A stretch of DNA of 64,000 nt. Origin: Amphibalanus amphitrite. Taxonomy: Eukaryota; Arthropoda; Thecostraca; Balanomorpha; Balanidae. Both the position numbers and the translations under genes were made by a program. The stretch spans positions 1 to 64,000 of the forward strand of contig NW_024882718.1 in the NCBI RefSeq assembly GCF_019059575.1. Direction: 5' to 3'. This document shows, one piece after another, positions 1 to 11,704 of the stretch. The notes beneath the pieces are model-generated. The model worked only from the letters and a program-made list of their open reading frames with translations, was not told the DNA's origin and made no database searches. Each line of letters opens with the position of its first letter. The first letter of the stretch is position 1.

Positions 1-985
1 CGGAGGACCAAACGGATCGTTTGACGTATCTTGCGCGCTGAGAATTGATCGGTCTTCAAACAACTGAACAAAAACGAGGTGATTAGTAGCAAGTGCTGGT
101 GACTGTACCTGCCACTTAGGACAGATTGCAATGCTGAATGCTATACTGAAACGGTTTACCCTATTTGGACATTCGAGCTGTCAATGTGGTTTTTGGCGAT
201 CGATAGGCGTTATCACAAGTGTATTCGCGGCCATTGGGGCGACGTAAGAAAAGAAGAAAACAACTGGCCCCAAGAACTTTAAATTATCAGTTAGCATGCA
301 CATTTTCCTTGATATGTAGAATTTACCATTAATTGTTAGAGAAAATTGCATTAAAATCTTCCATTTATGCTTTTTTTTTCATCGTTTGCACAGTATGTTC
401 TTTTACTAAGCTAGAAACACTAATTATAAATAGTTCCCGCATCATCAAGAACAATGGGAAAGGCTTGAAGTGAATACAATAATCTAAACGGTTTTGTAAT
501 CCATGTGAAGACACTTCTAAAATTGCTTGTAGAAATATTAAAGGCAAAAGTTCAACTTTTTCACAAGACGGATGGCTATAAACGTAGGTATTCAACGTGT
601 GACAACTCAGCCGGTATTTCGTCGCCTACAGCCCAGCTTTTCCTAGTGACCGATAGAGGCGCTGCTATCGATGTCCGCCCGTGCCGCCTAACGTGTTGTT
701 CATTTTGAATTAGAATGTGTATATGCGTATTCTGTTTTTATCTTGTGCGAACGGTGAAAATACAAATACCTTTTTCATTTTCAGATGCGTTATATTCTGG
801 CGGAAAATATCAGTGTGAAAGCCTCATTCAGGCGGCAGGGAAATAATGACACGAATGTTACGGACACGGATAATTGTCCAGGGTAATGGACATTGGACAA
901 CCATGTAGCGCATCCGGGGTTGACGGCCCCTCCCCCTCTTGGTTCCTGAGCGAGGTCACGCGATGCAGGGTATAAACAGCTTTCG
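1..985. other. No recognisable gene
   Basis: I see no supported gene or repeat in this left flank. Short open frames here have no recognisable domains and no coding-like pattern. The region ends at the TTAA of the first transposable element. It may be intron or intergenic DNA. Confidence 0.5.
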
Positions 986-2168
986 TTAACCCGCGCCCCA
1001 CTGGGGGGGGGGCTAATTATAGCCCCCCTCCCGTTTTTCTGCAATAACTTCCAAACCACTTGACGTATCGACGCCAAACTTTCAGTACCTTCGGCTGCAT
1101 CAATTTAACACCTTGTGTCAAAATTTAAACTTCGTACCTACCATAGGTCGGCCGGAAATGACGTCAGAGTGACGTCATGTTCGGTCGATTTCGACGCAAA
1201 ACATTGAACCACGGCAATCGCTCCCAAGAGCTCAGTTTTTAAGCTAGATCCAATTTCTTTGCATGAGAGGACTCAGAATAGACTGCGCTATCAAACGGCT
1301 ATCTCGGATTTTCGAAATTATGAAAATTGCCAAAAAAAAATAATAAAATTCAAAATTTATATTTTTACATTTTTTCAATTTCTTTTTGAATTTTCGAAAA
1401 AAACCGGAATATATGTGATAGAACGCATTATTATGACTAGCCCTAGCAAATTTTAGCTAAATATCTTCATAAATGGCCAAGTTATACGCATTGTTGCAAA
1501 AAATTAACAATTGTGAATTTTTCAAATCACTTTTTCAGCACGAATTTGACATCGTACGCCAATATAAATAGCACCATGGTGTTCCTGAGCTCAAACTGCA
1601 TCCAATAGACACCTTTTGTGTTGAAAAATTCTAACTTCAAAATTTGACCTTTTTTGACCTGAAAGTGACCTGACCTAAGCTAAATTTGACTCAAAATGAA
1701 CTCGAATGACACAGACGACATCAAATTCAAAATGTTTGGCCTAAATGGACCATAAAACATGTGTCACGTGACCGACGGATGATATAATATTTTCGTGACC
1801 TGTGATGACCTGACCTTGACCTGAAAATCAAAGTACAAGTTTGGTACCCTCAGAGTATCTAGAGCATCTGTTCACGAGTGTGTGAACCAAAAATGAGCCT
1901 GATCTGACTTGTAAGACGGCGGCCAGAGCCCAAAACGTGAAGAAGCCAAAATGCTAATAATTTTTACTTTGACCTGACCTGTGACGTCATCGGTGACCTC
2001 GAGGTCAATGAAATTAGGTTTCGCTCGACAGTTTTTCCGGGGCTATCAGACGCCGTTTGAATTTTGACGATCGGCCCAGTAGTTTTGGAGTTAGGAGCGG
2101 GGGCTATGAATAGCCCCCCCCCCCCAGTAGGGCGTGTTATACGCAGACCCCAGTGGGGCGCGGGTTAA
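986..2168. mobile_element. TTAA-flanked TIR element, subfamily A
   Basis: The element starts TTAACCCGCGCCCCACTGGG and ends with the inverted counterpart GGGGCGCGGGTTAA. Both termini carry a G-run/C-run hairpin just inside (about 1003-1030 and 2101-2125). Between them lie TGACCT motifs and an AT-rich stretch, with no coding region. The TTAA at 2165-2168 also serves as the left TTAA of the next element, so the two abut. A second copy in opposite orientation forms the ends of the 16021-22205 element, which confirms the boundaries. TTAA plus CCC ends fit piggyBac-type transposition; family membership is inferred because no transposase is present. Confidence 0.8.
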
Positions 2169-3051
2169 CCCTCGCCAGTATAGGGGGGGGGGGGGGTCGA
2201 ATGGACCCCCCCATGGTTTTTTCGCGAATAACTCGCGTAAAAAGCGGCTGATCGCGACGAAACTTTCAGTACCCTCGCGTTTATCAATTTCACACCTACC
2301 CTGAAATTTTCATGACCCTGACCCAAATGACCTTTGACCTGTGACCTACTTTTCGAGACCATGTTTGGCTGGAATCGCGATTCGGCGTATGTCGGCTCGC
2401 ATTAGCCGCGCGTTTGCAGTCTTTTCGTGGTTTCAAGCGTTCAAACATGTGATATGATGTTACCCCCATGCATTAGGGTGGGTGTCAAGGTCACCTGAAG
2501 GTCAGGTCAGGTCATTGACCTTTGATGACCTCGGTTCACTTTTTCGAGTTTTACATGTTTATAGGCCAGTTTTTGGAGCTGAATTCGAATTTAGCAACCA
2601 TATGAACATTTACGAAGTAGTTTTGGCACCTTCGTAGCATGTTACGAAGCTGTCAGAGGCGGTTGCCACCTACTACGAATACCCTTACTGGTTGACCTGA
2701 CCTGACCTGACCCGACCTTGCCTAAATACATGAAGACATCATCTGGTATCAAAACTAACATGATATTCGTGATCAGCACCCCGAAAAAACCCCATAGCAG
2801 CCACACTTTACGACGTTCTAACAGGTCCCGATTTTCCCGCCTTTGGGGTCATTGACCTGACCTGCAAGGTCAACCAATGACCTAGGACCTTAAAATTGGG
2901 TATCATCGGCTTCCTCTCGTCACGGGCAACACGCTCGTTTTTTCCGCGAAACTCTAGCTCGATCAGGGGCGAAACGGCAAGGGGGGTCCAACGGACCCCC
3001 CCCCCCTTATACGTTCGCGGCTGGAAAAACACCAATACGGGTGAGGGTTAA
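2165..3051. mobile_element. TTAA-flanked TIR element, subfamily B
   Basis: It starts TTAACCCTCGCC and ends GTGAGGGTTAA, about 887 bp. Both ends have a G-run/C-run hairpin (2182-2213 and 2979-3006). The body has TGACCT repeats and phrases such as TCCCGATTTTCCCG that recur in the copies at 8086-8966 and 22894-23790. It directly abuts subfamily A at a shared TTAA. Open frames in it are repeat artefacts. It is a non-autonomous element. Confidence 0.8.
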
Positions 3052-3982
3052 GTCGCCAACAAGTCATAAAACAAAATATTGCAGTTATATTTCATCGGTC
3101 AGAATAAAGGTCAGACCGATCGGTGTAGTAAATGGACAGGTGATCATTCCAGATGATTTATGAATGGTGCTTTAAGATTACTTGTGGTCAAATGTCAAGA
3201 TATCCCGATGACATTTTCTGACTAACAGGCTCATAACTCGAAGACTGATAAAGCTAGAAACTTGCCAGTCTTCCGCTACTGTGTGTCCTTAGTTTTGAAT
3301 GGACGTCAACAGCCATTGTCTGGACTGCAAAGGGTCTGGATAACAAGACGTCAGAATTGACGTTTTGTGGAAGACGTTTCACACCATGGTTGCACAAAGC
3401 GATAGAAGGCATGCATCGGCATGTAATACTTGTATCGGTATCGTTTTTAGAGGCCTGGTGAGTTGAAATGACCTTGTAACCTGACCTAATGTGACCTGGG
3501 TCAAAAGCTTTTACACGCGATGCCAAATTAACATATGATAAGCTGTATCAAGTGCTGCCGCGCTGGGCACCGCGATTTTTTTACGCAAAAAAAAAAACTG
3601 GCGTGTGTGGCCGAAAACACCCCCGCCCCTTCGAGGCCCAAGGTTAACCTCCCATTTTTCGCCAATAACATATACCTAACCTAAGTCTTCACGGCAGCAT
3701 ACGTCGACGCTCGAGCCTTTTGTACCTTATCATACATCAATTTGGTGAGTCCCCTGAAATTTTAAACGAAATTCGTCCATTTTTTAAATGCTGTTTTAGT
3801 CACGTCATATCACTCAGCTTTTGCTTTAAAAACTGCTAATTTCAGATGCGTCCTAACATCTTTAGCTTTAATAGAATCAAGACGAACGAAAATGTTGCAA
3901 GATCCTGTAGTTTGTCTTTCAAATAGCGATTTTGGCTCTTGATAATTTTCCATTTGCATCCTTTTTTCTTTCAAAAAGTATT
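3052..3982. other. Degenerate element remnants
   Basis: No gene is supported. About 3470-3650 resembles a decayed end of a TTAA element: TGACCTGACCTAATGTGACC, a damaged GC palindrome near 3556-3580 and a TTAA at 3644-3647. The remainder is AT-rich and unrecognised. Confidence 0.4.
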
Positions 3983-5399
3983 TTAACCCTCGCCGGCCGA
4001 GGGGGGGGGGGGTTGCCGCCCCCCCTCATAGTTTTTTTTTCGCGATAGCTCCGAACACGCTGGGGATAGAGAGCTGAAACTTGGCATACCTGACCTTTGA
4101 TTCAAGGCGGATCTTTAGACACCAACCGCATTTTTAGGTCAGGTCAGGTCACTGACCTATGATGTCATAAGTGAACCTCTCCACGGTCTTCAGATGTCGC
4201 AACTTCGCAACGCCCTCACTGCCAGAGGAGATGTCACAGGGAAATGAAACTTGCAGGATCTAGTATCCATTATGAGTCTCACAACTTGTATATCTCGGAT
4301 TTTTCCTAAAGGTCATATGAGGTCAGGTCATTTTCGTGACCTCACCATTATAAGTCAATGGGGAAAAATGAAAACTGCTATTCTGGCGCCAGGAACGATC
4401 TCCAACTATCTCAAGCACACAGAATCGTGATTTGATGCACTCCTTGCAAGGTTAGATGCGTCACTTTTGCAATGTTGACCTTGCGTGACGTCATTAATGA
4501 CGTCATCATGGTCATATTAGTTTTTCGTCAATAACTCTTGATCAAATTGAGTTAGCGAATCGGGAAAGCCACCAATAGACTCAGGAAGACCTGCCAAATC
4601 GAATGATATGCGACATGACCTCTTTCGACCAACTTCGTGACCTGGGGGTGCTGACCTGACCTTGACCTGAGGTCAACACCCCAAGTTGACCTGACCTGGA
4701 CAAAAAGTATATCATTCGACGCGCCTGAGCGAGGCGAACACGATGCTGCCAAAATCGCGGCTCTGCGGCCGTTTTTTGCGAAGTTATTCACCAAAAACTG
4801 AGCCGTACCTTGGGGCAAGTGACCTGACCTCAGAGGTCACCGGTTGACCTAGGACCTTAAAATCGGGTACCAATCTCTGCGTCGGCCGAGGGAGGGGGGG
4901 GTGCCGCTCCCCACAAAGGTTTTTTTCGCGATAGCCACAAGCACGCTGGCGATAGAGAGCTGAAACTTGGCATATCTGACCTTTGATTCAAGCCGGATCT
5001 TTTGACACCAGTCACCAACCGCATTTTCGGGTCAGGTCAGGTGACTGACCTATGACGTCATAAGTGAACCTCTGCAGTACCACCAGAGAAGTAATTTCTC
5101 TAAGTATAAAATAGGCGGACTGGCGACGGGCTTCTGGTCTGCTGGCTGGGCGGTCGGGGGCGGTGGTCGTGCCCCCTACCTTGTAGAGAACTAGGAGAGG
5201 TGCCTGAAGATAAGCGCTTGTCGCTTCTGCACCAATCCGTGTGAATGCACGACTGTGATAATGTTTTTTATAAATAAAATATGAATCCTCACACTTCACA
5301 GCCAGAGGAGCTTTCACAGAGAAATGAAACTTGCAGGATCTTGTATCCATTACGAGTCTCACAACTTGTAGATCTCGGATTTTTCCTAAAGGTCATATG

Positions 5400-6900
5400 C
5401 AGGGATGCGGAGCCGGAGCCGGAGTCGGAGCCGGAGCCGCCGGAGCCGACATATTTTGCCCGGAGCCGGAGCCGGAGCCGGAGCCGTGAAACAATATAGC
5501 CCGGAGCCGGAGCCGGAGCCGGAGCCGCCAAAAAAGGGGGCGACTCCGGCTCCTTTTTATTTTTTGAAGAGGAAAAAAAATAATTGACCTAGTTCGGTTT
5601 GACAGTACAAGGCAGTAAAACATATGGTACTTTACTTACGTCATGGGCCATCAAGTGAATGAAAAAAAGCCGAATATCCCCAGTATCCCACAGTAGGTAC
5701 GCAATCAACTTCTTGTCTGCTCCTCCCCCCCCCCCCCCACGTCTACTGCATCCCCAGAACATGAGGACCGGTCATCAGGTGACGGCCATTGTTTTCAAGC
5801 CAGTGGCAGTGGACTGCGACTCCCAGCACCGTCTCTTCCCCTCCCCCCCCCCCACTCCCACCCCCCAATGCAGCCGAGACTGGTGTCAGCTTACGATGGT
5901 TCAGTGAACTCCAATTCGCGGCGACTGCGTTTCCAATGCCATCGCTTCCTAGTCCTTTGTTCTGCCAGTTCTCTCCAAGGCCCTATATACCAGGTAGGGT
6001 CGTCCGGCGATTCTACCTGATCGTGACGTCAGCTCGTGACGTCATCTGGGGGCAAGTCTTGAAGTCCCGTTTAAGTCCTATGCAAATGGGCGATTTTTGA
6101 AGCGCTGTAGAACAAACTCTGCTAAAGCTAGCACAAAACTAAGTGCATCATCGGAAAGCCGAGACATTTTTCTTCGAATTATCTAAGAAGCGTTTTTCAC
6201 TAAACCCATTAGTTTTTCCAAAAATGCGTAAAAAACCCCCATGCCTCCGCAGCCCCCCTTCCGCCGGCCGCCACGCCGCCGCGGTAGTGTAGTGGTTAGG
6301 ATGCTTGCGCCGTAATCCAAAGATCGTGCGTTCGAATCTAGGCGCGGGTCGTACTTAAATCGAAATTGCAAGCAGAATATGTGTTTTTTCTTGATAAATC
6401 ACTTATAATACAGCTAACCGTTCATAAAACTATCGATAACAATTGACTGAAACCCGAAATATAGAATACATTCTGTTAAAACAAATTCAAATATGGCGGC
6501 CGTTGCGCCAGGCTCCGCCCCCGACTCCGCCCCTTCGTGTGACGTCATCTGTGCACTTGGACACACAGGGAGATAGGGGACGACATGGGCCTGGTTCTCT
6601 CCGAGGTGCGTTTGCGCGGGGACGCGGTGAGCCGGTCATGGCAAAGAGTAACGCGTATAACCAATCCAATTTTTCTTCCACTCGTATTTAATTGATTGCA
6701 TAGGGGATGTACTGAGTCGGAGCCGGAGCCGCCGGAGCCGGAGCCGCCGGAGCCGGACCATTTTACTCGGAGCCGGAGCCGGAGCCGGAGCCACCACAAC
6801 ATTTCACCCGGAGCCGGAGCCGGAGCCGGAGTCGATTTTTTCCTCCGGAGCCGGAGCCGGAGCCGGAGCCGTCTGAAATTTCCACGGCTCCGCATCCCTG
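5400..6900. mobile_element. hAT-like non-autonomous element with GGAGCC minisatellite ends
   Basis: The termini are CAGGGATGCGGAGCCG and its inverse CGGCTCCGCATCCCTG. The flanks are an exact 8-bp duplication GTCATATG (5392-5399 and 6901-6908). CAGGG ends and 8-bp duplications are hAT hallmarks. Just inside each end lies a GGAGCC repeat array (about 5405-5530 and 6710-6870), in the same strand sense at both ends. The interior holds C-runs (5724-5740, 5840-5865), a tRNA-like sequence and GC boxes, but no transposase. Arginine/serine or proline/glutamate-rich open frames here are products of the GGAGCC array, not proteins I would call. Confidence 0.8.
6275..6352 (+). other. tRNA-like sequence (SINE head or pseudogene)
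   Basis: It has an A-box-like block (TAGTGTAGTGGTTAGGATGC) and a B-box (GTGCGTTCGAATC) at tRNA spacing, so an RNA polymerase III promoter is plausible. The anticodon stem pairs poorly and position 33 is not T, so a working tRNA is unlikely. It lies inside the hAT-like element. Confidence 0.5.
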
Positions 6901-7604
6901 GTCATATGAGGTAAGGTCATTTTCGTGACCTCACCATTATATGGGGTCAATGAGGAAAAATGAAAACTGTTATTCTGGCGCGGGGAACGATCTCCAACTA
7001 TCTAAAGCACACATAATCGTGATTTCATGCACTCCTTGCAAGGTAAGATGCGTTACTTTTGCAAAGCTGACCTTGCGTGACGTAATTTATGACGTCATCA
7101 AGGTAATATTAGTTTTTCGTCAATAACTCTCGATCAAATTGAGTTAGTGAGTCGGGAAAGCCATCAATGGACTCAGGAAGACCTGCCGTATCGAATGATA
7201 TGCGACATGACCTCCTTCGACCAACTTCGTGACATGGGGGCGCTGACCTGACCGTGACCTGAAGTCAACACCCAAAGTTGACATCACCCAAACATTAAGT
7301 ATATCATTCGACGCGTCTGAGCAAGCCGAATACGATGGTGCCAAAATCGCGGCTCTGCGGCCGTTTATTTCGAAGTTATTCACCAAAAACTGAACCGTAC
7401 CTTGGAGCACTTGACCTGACCTCAGAGGTGACTGGTTGACCTAGAACCTTAAAATCGAGTATCAATCTCTGCGTCTCGTAACGGTGCACACGCTCGTTTT
7501 TTTCGCGACGCGCTAGCTCCACCAGGGGCGAAACGACGAGGGGGGGGGCGTATCCGACCCCCTCGGTCAGCGCGTATGTAGAAAACCAATAGGTCCGGCG
7601 AGGG

Positions 7605-7880
7605 CTATCGAATGCGCTTCTCCGCGGCGCTGTAGCTCTATTGGTAGCTCTATTGTCGACATTCGACCTGAAAATCGGCGAAATTTTGCCCTCAATGACC
7701 ACTGGTGACTTGACTTTTGACCTGACCAAAACAGTGACCGAAGTGATTTCGTCATTATTTTTGGCGCTCTTTTCCGGGTATCGCTACGTGGCCCAGGAGA
7801 CGAGGTAGAAGGGGGGTGTTCAAACACCCCCACCCCAGCAGAGCGTGGAAATCCAGGACCCCCAGTGGGGCGCGGGTTAA
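7605..7880. mobile_element. TTAA element right-end fragment, subfamily D
   Basis: It starts in the middle of a body (ATCGAATGCGCTTCTCCGCG), which recurs at about 45456. It ends with a C-run hairpin and CAGTGGGGCGCGGGTTAA at 7880. The left part is missing; subfamily C joins it directly. Confidence 0.55.
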
Positions 7881-8085
7881 TAAATTAATAACATCGACGT
7901 CACGATGCATAAATATTTTTGACTTGCATACCTTTGACAAGCTATGAACAGTACCATTCGATTCGTCGTGAAAAACTACATCGAACGCGCGCTTTTTGAT
8001 CTTACAAACCAATTTCTAAGTTTGACCTCACTCAACTAGAACTTGACCTGGCCTCGGTGCGAAATTCATTCAAATATTGTTCATT
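7881..8085. other. Unassigned spacer
   Basis: About 200 bp between two elements, with scattered TGACCT motifs and no gene. Confidence 0.4.
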
Positions 8086-8966
8086 TTAAACCTCGCCCGT
8101 ATAGGAGGGGTCGAACTGACCCCCCTAAGGTTTTTCGCGAATAACTCGCGTGTAAAGCGGCCGATCACGATGAAACTTTCAGTACCCTCGCGTTATTCAA
8201 TTTTACACCTACCCTGAAATTTTCATGACCCTGACCTCAATGACCTTTGACCTGTGACCTACTTTTCGAGACCATGTCTGGCCGGAGTCGCGATTCGGCG
8301 TATGTCGGCTCGCATTAGCGGCGCGTTTGCAGTCTTTTCGTGGTTTTAAGCGTTCAAACATGGGATTTGATGTTGCTCCCATGCATTAGGGTGGGTGTCA
8401 AGGTCACCGGAAGGTCAGGTCAGTTCATTGACTTTTGATGACCTCGGTTCACTTTTTCGAATTTTACATGTTTCTAAATTCTAGGCCAGCTTTAGGAGCT
8501 GTGATTCGAATTTAGCAACCATATGAACATTTACGAAGTAGTTTTGGTGCCTTCCTAACATGTTACGAAGCTGTCAGAGGCGGTTGCCACCTACTACGAA
8601 TACCGTGACTGGTTGACCTGACCTGACCCGACCTGGCCTAAATGAATGAAGACATCATCTGTGATAAAAACTAACATGATATTCGTGATCAGCACCCCGA
8701 AAAACCTCATAGCAGCCACGCTTTACGACTTTCTGACAGGTCCCGATTTTCCCGACTTTTGGGTCATTGACCTGACCTGGAAGGTCACCCGATGACCTAG
8801 AACCTTAAAATTGGGTATCATCGGCTTTCTCTCGTCACGGGCAACACGCTCGTTTTTTCCGCGAAGCCTTAGCTTGATCAGGGGCGAAACGGCAAGGGGG
8901 GTCCAACGGCCCCCCCCCCCCTTATACGTTCGCGGCTGGAAAAACACCAGTACGGGCGAGGGCTAA
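8086..8966. mobile_element. TTAA-type element, subfamily B, second copy
   Basis: The left end is TTAAACCTCGCCCG and the right end TACGGGCGAGGGCTAA, so the TTAA has decayed at the right. The body follows the copy at 2165-3051 almost throughout in the same orientation, including the G/C hairpins and the TGACCTGACC cluster near 8614. No coding capacity. Confidence 0.75.
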
Positions 8967-9109
8967 TTATGTATGCCCATTGAGATCATTTTAGTACAAT
9001 GACCGAAAAAAATGTGTGCCGCACATGCACTGTTATGTAGTTCGTTTTTGGTAACCGGACCTGACCATGACCGTACACTTTGTATGGAATTGCATACAAT
9101 GCACCTTGT
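8967..9109. other. Unassigned spacer
   Basis: Short spacer between the subfamily B copy and the GGAGCGAGCG element; no gene. Confidence 0.4.
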
Positions 9110-9770
9110 TACGGAGCGAGCGAAGCGAGCGTAGTCTTTCCTTAGATTCGGAAATTTCTGAGTATGAGCGGCCGGCCGGCCGGCCGTGGTCACGCTTTTG
9201 CGAGGCTTATATCTCAGCAGCCACTTGACCGATTTACACGCGGTAATTTTTGTAGGGTAGCTTCATTCCTTCTACTAAGTATTTGACTATTCCTGATGCA
9301 TGTGGGTGACCCCTTATGCACGTGCCACGTGCAAAACGAAGAGGTGTCCGTTTTGTAATTGTTGCAATATCTCGGTAACTACTTGGCCGATTGCGCTGAA
9401 AGTTGGCATGTAGGTAGGCACCCACTAGGCACTGCATATCCATGTGCCAGAGTTGGGGCGCTGCTGCACGTGCGCACGTGCAGGGGTCGTTTCCAGATCT
9501 CGCGAACGGCTCGACCAATTACCCTCAAATTTGGTACACAGTTAGGGACCGGTTAGTAGGGTGCCGTGCACAAGTCAGTTGGGACCCATTTTGCACGTGC
9601 GCACGTGCAGGGTGCCGCTTCCAGATCTCGAGAACGGCTGGGCCGATTGTGCCCAAATTTGGCACCTAATTCGCTAGAGACCGGCTAGCAGGGTGCCATG
9701 CACAAGTCGGTTGGAGGTACCCCCTCGCAATTTTGCACGTGCAAGGCCCACCCTCTCGCTCGCTCCGTTA
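9110..9770. mobile_element. TIR element with tandem ~128-bp units
   Basis: The ends TACGGAGCGAGCGAAG (left) and CTCTCGCTCGCTCCGTTA (right) are inverted copies. The interior holds three or four diverged tandem units near 9210, 9366, 9493 and 9622. Each contains an ATCTCG...AACGGCT-type phrase, and several are followed by a GCACGTGCGCACGTGC palindrome. A GGCC run (9172-9187) lies near the left end. No target duplication is clear and no gene is present. Confidence 0.5.
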
Positions 9771-9911
9771 GTCGCCCCAAAAGGCGTTATACTGGTATTG
9801 TAGTCTAAAAACTTGTTCTGTGTCACCAATCTCAGTCAACTCTTCGTCAACTGAGCTTTAAAGCAAGTAATGTAGAAACGTGCATTTTTACCATTGACAT
9901 GAGAAGCCATC

Positions 9912-10172
9912 ATGAGGTCGCTGGAGGGAGCGCCGGCCGACGTCTCGGAGCAGGCACACCTATCGGAGCTCTGCGTGGAAGACGGCCAGTCTCCCCGCTC
10001 AGTGGACCTGGACGGCGACTTTACCTACCGGCTGGTGGGCGTCGTCAGCCACTACGGCAGCGCCACGCACTCTGGGCACTACGTGTCGGATGTGTACAGC
10101 GTCGGAAGGGACAGGTGGTTCCACTACGACGACCGGCGCGTCAGCTGTGTGGACGAGGCCAGGTCATGTCAG
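9912..10172 (+). CDS. Ubiquitin carboxyl-terminal hydrolase exon, USP37-like (partial)
   Basis: The reading frame encodes the C-terminal catalytic block of a ubiquitin-specific protease (peptidase C19), which removes ubiquitin from proteins. It contains YRLVGVVSHYGS, then SGHYVSDVY with the catalytic His, then WFHYDDRRVS with the usual acidic/Asn-box position. This arrangement resembles the USP26/29/37 group. The Cys box and the rest of the domain are absent from the window, so this would be one exon of a larger gene or a stranded fragment. The ATG at 9912 is simply in frame; the true exon start may be a splice acceptor near 9895-9915. A candidate donor CAG/GTCAGT lies at 10170-10176. From about 10159 the DNA matches a TTAA element, so the last codons and the donor come from transposon sequence. 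No coding shadow of this exon occurs elsewhere in the window. Confidence 0.65.
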
Positions 10173-11200
10173 GTCAGTACACAAGGTCAAGTTAACTGAC
10201 CAAGCCTAAAAAAAGTTTGCAATCATGTCCAGTCTGCAGTGTTTGTCAGAAAGGTTTCAAACTTGGTGGATTGCATGCTGTTATGGGCGCCTACAATTTG
10301 TATATCTCGGATTTTTTATATCCGTGACCTAAGGTCAGGTCAGTTGCATGACCTTTCCATTACAAGTCAATGGAGAAAAATGAAAATGCCTCTAGATCCG
10401 TGTGTACGCATAGAAACAGTCCAAATATTTCAGAATCACAATGACTTAGTCCACTCGTGATGACCAAGGTGTCATTTTTGCTGATAGCCTTTAGAAAGGT
10501 CATCCGAGGTCATTTGAGGCTACAAACAGTTTTTTGCCCATAACTCGCGATTGAAAAGAGATAGAACGCTGGGGTTGGTCTCATTGTGTTTGTCTTGTTG
10601 AGACGCATCGACTGACATGCAACATGACCTTTTCCGGTCAGGTCATGACCTTGACCTGAGGTCAAATTTTCAAGTTGACCTTTCAAGGTCAAATTATAGT
10701 TCATTCGACGCGTCTCGGCGAGAGGAACACGATTCTGGCGATATAAATGTCGTGGCTTTTTGTAGTCGAAAGTTATTGTCGAAAAACACTTTTCGTAAAA
10801 GCAGCTATTTTTGGAGTTTTTGCCCTCTGGAGGCTAAACCGTTGACCTGAGGGCAATATTGATAATAACCTTTTCAAAAGAAGAGTTCAAAAACTATCGA
10901 TTGTTGTTCCATGCGTTTTTCTAGCTACCATAGTTCCTGAGATAGTGGCATGTTTTCTGAAAAATATAATGACGATTGGCAAATTTTGACCTTTGATGAC
11001 CTCTGGTGACCCGAATATTGCTCTATGGTGAAAAATGACTGAAATACTTTCAAACGTACGCATTGAGAGCTATCGACTGATTTTTACCGCGTCTTTCTAG
11101 CCCTCTTAGTTTTTGAGTTAGAGGTGGGTGGTAACATATGCCCCCCCCCCCCCCCCCACTAGGGCGAAGTTGGCTGAAGCCGCCACTGGGGCGCGGGTAA
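10159..11200. mobile_element. TTAA element, subfamily F, left end missing
   Basis: The sequence from CCAGGTCATGTCAGG onward is the inverted counterpart of the complete copy at 30436-31627. It ends with a C-run hairpin and a decayed CACTGGGGCGCGGGTAA at 11200. About 150 bp of the left terminus is absent and is replaced directly by the ubiquitin protease exon. Confidence 0.7.
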
Positions 11201-11704
11201 AAAAAAACAGAAAAATTATGTTCTGGAACGAAGCTCTTAGCTGACTTAGGAACGAGACCGACCATCCCAAAATGTTGGCTTAAGTGCAAACTGGTAATGC
11301 ATTTTTGACCGTGGTCAATTTGCTTTGCTTACACCAGTTATTACCACACCCCTCCGGCTAATGTAGGTATTTGAATAGGACAGGCGTACAGGATAAGATG
11401 AAAAATATCGGCGCTCGTGCCATCTTTTCACTCGGGACGATCGGTCTCTCGTTAAACGATTACCACACTCGTGCTGATAATTTTTTATCATCCCGGCAGA
11501 CCCATGCATAATTATATGTATCTTCCACTCGGAGCCATGAAGAATCGTCTATATCTTCCACTCAGAGCCATGCAGAATCCTATATAGGTATCTTACGTGA
11601 GCTTGTTCAACAAAGGAATTGTTTTTTATGAGTCCAAATGAGCACGCGAGCCCTTGCTATTGAATATACAACGAGTACTTACTTCATAGTTTTGTGTCAA
11701 CGTC
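11201..11704. repeat. Spacer with a short tandem duplication
   Basis: A unit of about 50 bp beginning TATCTTCCACTC occurs twice (about 11518 and 11551), with a trailing GTATCTT. Otherwise the region has no recognisable gene or element. Confidence 0.4.

Larger units (their letters stand above)
3983..7604. mobile_element. TTAA element, subfamily C, partially duplicated and interrupted
   Basis: The left end is TTAACCCTCGCCGGCCGAGG at 3983. The body runs to about 4884, where the sequence passes from right-end material (TCTCTGCGTC) straight into left-end material (GGCCGAGG). A second body follows and ends GTCCGGCGAGGG at 7604, without its final TTAA. Bodies 4300-4860 and 6910-7450 are near repeats, so this is a head-to-tail partial duplication. 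The second body is interrupted at 5078-5283 by unrelated DNA and at 5400-6900 by a hAT-like element. An uninterrupted relative in opposite orientation lies at 45971-47009. Confidence 0.7.

Noticed and set aside
5405-5587. Arginine/serine- and proline/glutamate-rich frames
   Set aside because: They are translations of the GGAGCC hexamer array on either strand.
6275-6352. Functional tRNA gene
   Set aside because: Anticodon stem pairs poorly and T33 is missing.
6183-6371. Short frames around the tRNA-like sequence
   Set aside because: Shadow of the tRNA-like and GC-rich DNA; no domain.
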